Shown piece after piece: positions 7,603 through 11,721 of a stretch of DNA of 11,721 bases. Both the position numbers and the translations under genes were made by a program. Origin of the DNA: an uncultured Ruminococcus sp. (GTDB lineage Bacteria; Bacillota; Clostridia; Oscillospirales; Acutalibacteraceae); NCBI GenBank assembly GCA_902766305.1, contig CACXDE010000290.1:1-11721 (forward strand), written 5' to 3'. Below the pieces are notes generated by a model that was given only the letters and a program-made list of their open reading frames with translations, was not told the DNA's origin and did not search any database. Within the stretch, counting starts at the first letter, position 1. Every line of letters starts with the position of its first letter.

Positions 7603-7643
7603 AATTATAGCAATACAATAAAATAAATTATATCAATACAATA
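7603..7643 (-). promoter_or_regulatory. Duplicated extended -10 module, probable tandem promoter of the lipoprotein/two-component genes
   Basis: An 18-bp direct repeat with one mismatch occurs at 7603-7620 and 7626-7643 (period 23 bp). On the minus strand each copy contains ATTGTATTG followed by an extended -10: TGCTATAAT in the copy nearer the gene (TATAAT at 7604-7609) and TGATATAAT in the other (7627-7632). No good -35 sits at 16-18 bases for either, as expected for extended -10 promoters. Predicted starts are near 7597 and 7620, giving leaders of about 37 and 60 bases. Confidence 0.5.
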
Positions 7644-7674
7644 TAATAAATGCACCGAAAGTTCCGTTTTCAAT

Positions 7675-7735
7675 GCCTCCGGCGTCCAGGGCTTCTCGCC
7701 CTGGACCTCGCAAGGGGCTGAGCCCCTTGACCCGC
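7675..7735. repeat. GC-rich double hairpin, probable dispersed intergenic repeat
   Basis: Two adjacent perfect hairpins lie in the 224-bp gap between trmB and the lipoprotein gene: GTCCAGGGC/GCCCTGGAC (7684-7692 with 7698-7706, 9 bp, 5-base loop) and CAAGGGGC/GCCCCTTG (7711-7718 with 7722-7729, 8 bp, 3-base loop). The surroundings are A/T-rich. Neither stem is followed by a T tract on either strand, so a classical intrinsic terminator is unlikely, although it may still mark the 3' end of trmB mRNA. Paired stems of this style recur in intergenic regions of Ruminococcaceae genomes as far as I recall; I cannot check that here. Confidence 0.6.
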
Positions 7736-7783
7736 AATTTTTGCAATTCTTATTTTGAAGGCTATAATTTCCGCATAAAAGCT

Positions 7784-8446
7784 TCACATAGAAACTTTTT
7801 CAGCCTTCAGAAATTTTATCTTTATGCCCTCGTCTGAAAACATTTTCTCGTGCTCTGTCATTATATTATCTTTGAAGTCTTCACTGTGAAGATCCCTTGT
7901 CAGATAAGTAATCCTGAAACCGCATTCATCAAAATATGAAATGCTCTCCTCAAACAGCTCATCATCATCCGTCTTGAACCATATCTCACTGCCGTCCTTC
8001 ATAAAAGTACGATACTGCATAAGCTGTCTTGGATGAGTAAGTCTGTGTTTTTTATGCTTGTTTCTCGGCCAGGGGTTGCAGAAATTAATATATATCCTGT
8101 CAGCCTTATCATCTTCACCAAGAAGCTCCGATATCTTTTCAATATTGTATGCTGTAAGAAATATATTGTCAACCGGCATATTATTTCTATCATATTCCGC
8201 AGAAACCTTTCTCCTTGCGAGACCAAGCATCTTATATTCAAGATCAATAGCAAGAAAATTGATTTCCGGGTGCATAGATGCCGCCTTAGCAACAAAGCCC
8301 CCTTTACCGCAGCCAAGCTCTATATAAAAAGGCTGTTTTTTTGAAAAATGGCTGAGCCATTCACCCTTATATTTTTCCGGCTCTTTTATAAAATAATCGC
8401 AGGCTTCAAGTTCAGGCTTTGCCCAAGGCTTATTTCTCATTCTCAT
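7784..8446 (-). CDS. trmB: tRNA (guanine-N7-)-methyltransferase TrmB
   Basis: TrmB transfers a methyl group from S-adenosylmethionine to N7 of G46 in the variable loop of tRNAs. The 220 residues contain the family opening MRMRNKPWAKPELEA (1-15), SAM-binding motif YIELGCGKGGFV (41-52), acidic LAIDLE (65-70), the signature NFCNPWPRNKHKKHRLTHP (121-139; usually NFPDPWPKxRHxKRRL), KTDDDELFEES (158-168) and the C-terminal TEHEKMFSDEGIKI (197-210). I chose the ATG at 8446 because AAAGGA lies 10 bases upstream and no ATG exists further out; codons further upstream reach only a TTG at 8470. It stands alone, with its own promoter, between the zinc operon terminator and the repeat-bearing gap. Confidence 0.96.
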   Translation of the reverse strand: MRMRNKPWAKPELEACDYFIKEPEKYKGEWLSHFSKKQPFYIELGCGKGGFVAKAASMHPEINFLAIDLEYKMLGLARRKVSAEYDRNNMPVDNIFLTAYNIEKISELLGEDDKADRIYINFCNPWPRNKHKKHRLTHPRQLMQYRTFMKDGSEIWFKTDDDELFEESISYFDECGFRITYLTRDLHSEDFKDNIMTEHEKMFSDEGIKIKFLKAEKVSM

Positions 8447-8469
8447 AATTTCATTTTCCTTTACAAACA

Positions 8470-8492
8470 ATTATACACCGTTTATTATATCA
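8470..8492 (-). promoter_or_regulatory. Probable trmB promoter region
   Basis: Two TATAAT boxes lie close together on the minus strand: an extended -10, TGATATAAT (8484-8492), and a second TATAAT at 8470-8475. The first would start near 8477 with a leader of about 31 bases and is the better candidate. The second would leave only about 16 bases before the ATG. Neither has a convincing -35. Confidence 0.5.
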
Positions 8493-8596
8493 AAAACACC
8501 GGCATATTATATTCTTTTAAAGAAAATAGCACACAAAATGGGAAATGATTTTATTATCATAAAAAACTTGTATGATATAAAGTACTGAATATAAAT

Positions 8597-8640
8597 ACAA
8601 CCGGTTTTCAGTCAAAGACCTGAAAACCGATTGTTTTTTT
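8597..8640. terminator. Hairpin terminator after znuB, stronger on the plus strand
   Basis: CGGTTTTCAG and CTGAAAACCG (8620-8629 with 8602-8611 on the opposite arm) form a perfect 10-bp stem with an 8-base loop. It extends by a further G-U and four A/U pairs on the minus-strand RNA. It begins within 10 bases of the znuB stop, where it should end the zinc operon. On the minus strand the trailing sequence is only moderately U-rich (UUGUAUUUAUAUU). On the plus strand the stem is followed by a run of seven T, the classical layout, so it probably terminates in both directions. Confidence 0.75.
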
Positions 8641-9464
8641 CATCTTCGTTTTTTTACAAATGTTCCCACAAAAGAAGCTATCAGAAGAACTATCATATTA
8701 ACAATAACTATACTTGCCCCTGTAGGCGCGGAATAAAAATATGACAGTATAAGTCCTGTCAGAAAGCATATCACAGATACTGCCGCCGATGTAATGATAA
8801 CGGTTTTGAACCGGCTGCATATTCGCATTGAAATGACTGCCGGAAAGATAACAAGACTTGAAATAAGCATTGAACCCATCATCTTCATTCCGACAACAAT
8901 AGTAAGAGCAGTGAGAAGCGCAATTACCATATTATACATTCCTGCTTTAGTTCCTGTAGCCTTTGCAAAATTTTCATCAAAAGTTACGGCAAATATTTTA
9001 TTGTAGAAAAACACATACATTACAAGTATAAATGCAGACAGTACTGAACAAAAGATAACGTCCGTCTTATCCATAGCAATTATTGAGCCGAAAAGATAGC
9101 TGTTGATATCGGTATTAAGACCGGAAACAGAGGCTGCTGTAATACCTATAGCCAATGCACCTGTAGAAATCAGCGCAATAGCTGCATCTCCCTTTACCTT
9201 GCTGTTTCCGCTTAGTCTCAGAAGAAAAAAAGCGGCTATTATAACAACAGGCACAGCAACCTGAAGAGGTGCAGCAGAACCAAACGCAGAAGCTACCGCA
9301 AGTGCGCCGAACCCAACATGAGAAAGACCGTCACCTATCATAGAATATCTTTTCAGAACAAGACTTACTCCCAAGAGAGAAGCGCAAAGGGATACCAGAA
9401 CGCCGCCGATAAGAGCACGGATCATAAAATCGTTCTGAAACATTTCGATAATGTCACTTATCAC
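8640..9464 (-). CDS. znuB: Zinc ABC transporter permease
   Basis: This is the membrane permease of a zinc/manganese-type (ABC-3 family) importer, working as a dimer with the ZnuC ATPase and receiving metal from ZnuA. The 274 residues are strongly hydrophobic, with roughly 7-8 membrane segments. Seen: RYSMIGDGLSHVGFGALA (39-56; compare IGDALSHA in the family), LFGSIIA (124-130), DENFAKATG (163-171), and the paired motifs VGMKMMGSMLISSLVIFPAVISM (191-213) and SYFYSAPTGASIVI (241-254). I chose the GTG at 9464, with AGAGG and GAGGGG 3 and 10 bases upstream. The frame continues to 9548, but that would overlap znuC by 95 bases. An ATG at 9443 is possible but has no clear ribosome site. The chosen start overlaps znuC by 11 bases. 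Confidence 0.93.
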   Translation of the reverse strand: MISDIIEMFQNDFMIRALIGGVLVSLCASLLGVSLVLKRYSMIGDGLSHVGFGALAVASAFGSAAPLQVAVPVVIIAAFFLLRLSGNSKVKGDAAIALISTGALAIGITAASVSGLNTDINSYLFGSIIAMDKTDVIFCSVLSAFILVMYVFFYNKIFAVTFDENFAKATGTKAGMYNMVIALLTALTIVVGMKMMGSMLISSLVIFPAVISMRICSRFKTVIITSAAVSVICFLTGLILSYFYSAPTGASIVIVNMIVLLIASFVGTFVKKRR

Positions 9465-10176
9465 TTTCCTCTTTCCCCTCTCCGAAGAAATATTGTCCGA
9501 GCGGACTGGCTTTATAATCCTTAGTAGTACCGAAAAAGCTCTTCTCAAAATTCAGATGAAGTATATGAGTAGCATATTTTACGGCGGATGTAATATCATG
9601 AGATACCATAACTATAGTTATATTTTCCTTTTTATTCAGTTCGTCAATAATACGGTACATTTCCTCTGTAACAATTGGATCAAGACCTGTTACCGGTTCG
9701 TCAAGAAAAAGAAGCTTTCTTCCGGCACAAAGTGCTCTTGCAAGAAGCACTCTCTGCTGCTGACCTCCGCTTAAGTCACGGTAGCTGCGTCGCATAAGAT
9801 CTTCTATCCCTAATCTGTTTATATTCTCGAGTGCAATCTTCTTATCATTTTTTGAATAGAACGGTCTGAGTCCCCTGCTGTTGAGACGGCCTGAAAGAAC
9901 AACCTCAAACACACTTGCCGGAAAATCCTTTTGCGCCGGCGTCTGCTGAGGAAGATAACCTATATCCTTCCTTTTAAGTTCATCAGAAAAAATGATTTTT
10001 CCTTTGTCCGGCACTTTCAGCCCAAGCAGACCCTTCGTCAGAGTACTTTTTCCTGAACCGTTCTCACCCACAATGCACAGATAGTCGCCTTCGCTTATGG
10101 TAAAGCTGAGATCCTTTATTACATCAACATCCTCATACGAGAAAGCAAGATTCCGGCAGCTTATTAGTTCTCCCAT
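9454..10176 (-). CDS. znuC: Zinc ABC transporter ATP-binding protein
   Basis: This is the cytoplasmic ATPase that drives metal import through the ZnuB-type permease. The 240 residues show all ABC motifs: Walker A GENGSGKST (37-45), Q-loop Gln77 in GYLPQQ, signature LSGGQQQRV (135-143), Walker B KLLFLDEP (154-161) with catalytic Glu160, the D-loop TGLD (163-166) and switch His193 in VSHD. It starts one base after the znuA stop (TGATATG). A full AAGGAGG lies 12 bases upstream inside znuA, a little far but usable. The short acidic tail GEGKEESDK overlaps the znuB start. Gene order and the Fur-family regulator point to zinc; manganese or iron cannot be excluded from the ATPase alone. Confidence 0.95.
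   Translation of the reverse strand: MGELISCRNLAFSYEDVDVIKDLSFTISEGDYLCIVGENGSGKSTLTKGLLGLKVPDKGKIIFSDELKRKDIGYLPQQTPAQKDFPASVFEVVLSGRLNSRGLRPFYSKNDKKIALENINRLGIEDLMRRSYRDLSGGQQQRVLLARALCAGRKLLFLDEPVTGLDPIVTEEMYRIIDELNKKENITIVMVSHDITSAVKYATHILHLNFEKSFFGTTKDYKASPLGQYFFGEGKEESDK
9468..9480 (-). promoter_or_regulatory. Purine-rich ribosome binding region for znuB
   Basis: Within the 3' end of znuC the minus strand carries GAGGGG and then AGAGG before the GTG at 9464. This supports a GTG start overlapping znuC rather than the ATG 21 bases further in. Confidence 0.55.
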
Positions 10177-10177
10177 A

Positions 10178-11128
10178 TCAGGATAATGCCTCCTTAAGAT
10201 TTTTGAGATTCTTCTTCATTAAAGAAATATATGTTTCACCGTTTTTCATGCTGTCTGCGTCTATATTATGGCAGGAGTGAAATTCAAGTACCTTTGCGCC
10301 TGTCGGCTCAGCGATAGTCTGCGCTACCTTTCCGTTTGAAAACTCTATCTTGAATACAACAGGTATCTTCTTTTCCTTCACCTTATCAATAAGAAATGAT
10401 ATGGTTGCAGCGCTTGGCTCTGTTTCGGCAGAGCAGCCCGGAAAGGCTGCAAAATATCCAAGTCCGTACTCATCCGTAAAATACCTGAACGGAAATCTGT
10501 CACCGAATACAAGAAGCTTTGTTTTTGAGGATTCCACTGTTTTTCTTATCTCATTATCAAGCTGAGTAAGCTGGGCGCAGTATTGTCTTGTATTTTCATC
10601 AAACTGCTTTTTATGACCGGGATCAAGCTCACTAAGTGCCTCAGATATTTTCTTTGTTATAGTAATTGCATTTTTAGGCGAGGTCCATACGTGTTCATCA
10701 TATTCTGTTTCTTCGCCCTCGTCTTCATCCTTTTCCTCTGTCATACCCTCTACGGTAGTTTCCTCAACTGTGTCCACACAATCCATAAGAGCAAGTATTT
10801 TTTTAGGCTTTTTGTCATCCGATTCAAGAATTGTTTTTACCCATTCGTCCGACTCTCCGCCGACATATATAAACAGATCGCAGCTTTGTATATTTACTAT
10901 ATCCTTCGGTGAGGGTTCAAAGCTGTGACTTTCCATCCCCGGCTTAAGAAGCATGGAAATATCTGCATATTCTGCGCCGACCTGACGTGCGAAATCATAG
11001 GGCGGGAATATTGTTGTTATAATTTTCAGCTTTCCCTCCGTTTTATTATCATCCTCAGACTTGCAGGCACAAAGCACAGACAGTGCGATTATTCCGGCAA
11101 GTACTATTGAAATTATTCTTTTTATCAT
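10178..11128 (-). CDS. znuA: Zinc-binding lipoprotein of ABC transporter (ZnuA-like)
   Basis: This extracytoplasmic cluster A-1 (TroA/ZnuA-type) binding protein delivers metal to the permease. The 316 residues start with a lipoprotein signal and lipobox LCAC (lipid Cys22). Seen: TTIFPPYDFARQVG (38-51), the first metal His in PGMESHSFEPSP (H68), an acidic loop where 15 of residues 119-145 are Asp or Glu, and the second His in DEHVWTSPKNA (H146). At the position of the usual third His (HDAFGYF) the sequence is FGDRFPFRYF (208-217) with no His. Near the usual fourth Asp or Glu ligand it has FHSCHN (283-288). The site therefore looks rearranged. GCSAETEPSA (231-240) is intact. A GAGGAG lies 8 bases before the ATG, which overlaps the zur stop by 4 bases. 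Confidence 0.93.
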   Translation of the reverse strand: MIKRIISIVLAGIIALSVLCACKSEDDNKTEGKLKIITTIFPPYDFARQVGAEYADISMLLKPGMESHSFEPSPKDIVNIQSCDLFIYVGGESDEWVKTILESDDKKPKKILALMDCVDTVEETTVEGMTEEKDEDEGEETEYDEHVWTSPKNAITITKKISEALSELDPGHKKQFDENTRQYCAQLTQLDNEIRKTVESSKTKLLVFGDRFPFRYFTDEYGLGYFAAFPGCSAETEPSAATISFLIDKVKEKKIPVVFKIEFSNGKVAQTIAEPTGAKVLEFHSCHNIDADSMKNGETYISLMKKNLKNLKEALS

Positions 11129-11550
11129 GATTCTTTCTCCTCACTTCTGCATTCCCTGCATATTCCATAAAACACTGTCCTGAAAAAGTCTATCTCAAAT
11201 CCGTGATCTTCAAAAATATGTTCAGCAAGCTCCTCAAAATGACTGCAATTCATATGTATCAGCTTTCCGCATTTTCCGCATTTCAGATGAAAATGCTCCC
11301 TGCATTTGCCATTCTGGTCTGCATACTGAAAGCATGAAGATGTTGTACCGTCTATCATATACTTTCTCACAAGCCCTTGTTCAAGCAGCTTATCAAGGTG
11401 ACGATATATGGTAGTTGTCCCGACCTTTGTTCCCTCATTTTCAAGATGCTCGGAAATGCTTGCGGCAGTAACATGCTTATCCTTATTTTCCATAAGGAAA
11501 TCAAGTATCGCCTGTCTTTGTTTTGTCTTATAACCCGAACCCTTATCCAT
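11125..11550 (-). CDS. zur: Fur-family transcriptional regulator, probably Zur
   Basis: This is a metal-sensing repressor of the Fur family. The 141 residues contain an N-terminal winged helix, including KTKQRQAILDFL (8-19) and the recognition helix VGTTTIYRHLDKLLEQGLVRKY (43-64), then a dimerisation and metal-binding domain with EHFHLKCGKCGKLIHM (85-100). Two CxxC pairs (C91/C94 and C131/C134) should hold the structural zinc. His86, His88 and others are sensory-site candidates. The assignment to Zur rather than Fur or PerR rests on its place as first gene of a zinc-uptake operon and on the operator form. I chose the ATG at 11550, with GAGGAGGG 5 bases upstream, over a frame extending 17 codons further; that extension would begin upstream of the predicted transcription start. 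Confidence 0.9.
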   Translation of the reverse strand: MDKGSGYKTKQRQAILDFLMENKDKHVTAASISEHLENEGTKVGTTTIYRHLDKLLEQGLVRKYMIDGTTSSCFQYADQNGKCREHFHLKCGKCGKLIHMNCSHFEELAEHIFEDHGFEIDFFRTVFYGICRECRSEEKES

Positions 11551-11567
11551 ACTTTCCCTCCTCAATT

Positions 11568-11582
11568 TGAAAACCGTTTTCA
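11568..11582. promoter_or_regulatory. Zur box (perfect 7-1-7 inverted repeat)
   Basis: TGAAAACcGTTTTCA is a perfect 7-1-7 dyad, the layout of Fur-family operators. It touches the -10 box (shared base 11582) and covers the predicted start site of zur, where a bound repressor would block initiation. Its TGAAAA/TTTTCA arms resemble known actinobacterial Zur boxes, for example TGAAAATnATTTTCA, more than Fur boxes (TGATAATnATTATCA). An isolated TGAAAAC half-site lies at 11625-11631, upstream of the -35. Confidence 0.8.
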
Positions 11583-11610
11583 TTTTACCACTATTTATCA
11601 TCTATGTCAA
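11582..11610 (-). promoter_or_regulatory. zur-znuACB operon promoter
   Basis: The minus strand has a perfect -35, TTGACA (11605-11610), a 17-base spacer and -10 TAAAAT (11582-11587). The predicted start near 11575 falls at the centre of the Zur box. The leader to the ATG at 11550 is about 25 bases and contains the strong ribosome site. Confidence 0.85.
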
Positions 11611-11665
11611 TAGATTTTTTATGGTGAAAACATCTTATAAATTGCAATATAAAATGTCAGTGAAA

Positions 11666-11721
11666 TTAAGCGACAAATAGTTGTTTAAGAAGAGCATTAG
11701 CAGACAGTCCGTTGAAGATTC
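11666..11721 (-). CDS. Possible 3' end of an unidentified gene
   Basis: One minus-strand frame is open from the window edge for 17 codons to a TAA at 11666-11668 (ending NGLSANALLKQLFVA). The peptide has a plausible helical C-terminal look, but it is too short to identify, and a second frame is also open through this stretch. No T-tailed hairpin follows before the zur promoter. I include it only as a possible neighbour. Confidence 0.25.
   Translation of the reverse strand, partial: IFNGLSANALLKQLFVA

Noticed and set aside
7684..7729. Double hairpin as a classical intrinsic terminator for trmB
   Set aside because: Neither stem is followed by a T tract on either strand, so a repeat element is the better reading.
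7605..7787. 60-codon minus-strand frame between trmB and the lipoprotein gene
   Set aside because: It starts at a GTG overlapping the trmB end, runs through the GC-rich double hairpin and the promoter repeats, and has no ribosome site or recognisable domain. It is best explained as a chance frame through a repeat.
8545..8560. ATGAT/ATCAT inverted repeat as a Fur or PerR box upstream of trmB
   Set aside because: The arms are only 5 bp, the 6-base centre does not fit 7-1-7 spacing, and trmB is not a typical target.

Overview
The window is a chromosomal segment with every convincing gene on the minus strand, so it reads from the right edge to the left. Base composition is moderately AT-rich, with short A/T-dense intergenic gaps, GGAGG-type ribosome binding sites and TTGACA/TATAAT or extended -10 promoters. 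Together with the family variants of RecA, TrmB, DUF1385 and the zinc transporter, this points to a Bacillota genome of class Clostridia, probably Ruminococcus-like. That placement is an inference from style and gene content; no marker here settles the species.

Layout in transcription order. (1) Right edge: a possible 3' tail of an unidentified gene (11666-11721). (2) A compact zinc-uptake operon zur-znuA-znuC-znuB (11550-8640), starting from a near-consensus promoter whose -10 and start site are covered by a perfect 7-1-7 inverted repeat, and ending in a hairpin at 8597-8640. (3) trmB, a tRNA (m7G46) methyltransferase gene, with its own short promoter. (4) A 224-bp gap holding a GC-rich double hairpin that looks like a dispersed repeat, then a duplicated extended -10 module. 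(5) A second run of genes: an exported lipoprotein with calcium-loop-like motifs, an OmpR-family response regulator and a HAMP histidine kinase, then DUF1385 and prmC (4-base overlap), then recA and recX (1-base gap). Another GC-rich, repeat-like element lies between regulator and kinase, and a probable recA promoter lies between prmC and recA.

How the genes work together. The zinc operon is a feedback circuit: Zur senses zinc and should repress its own operon, which encodes a lipid-anchored metal-binding protein, an ATPase and a permease. Lipoprotein, regulator and kinase plausibly form one envelope-sensing unit. DUF1385 and PrmC are commonly neighbours in Clostridia; PrmC methylates release factors. 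RecA and RecX are the recombinase and its modulator.

Most of the window is core housekeeping and transport. I see no CRISPR array, transposase, phage gene, tRNA or rRNA, and no convincing new defence or biosynthetic system. The points most worth a second look are the lipoprotein plus two-component unit, the altered metal site of ZnuA, the Zur box, and the two GC-rich intergenic elements. No gene-free stretch exceeds 300 bases.
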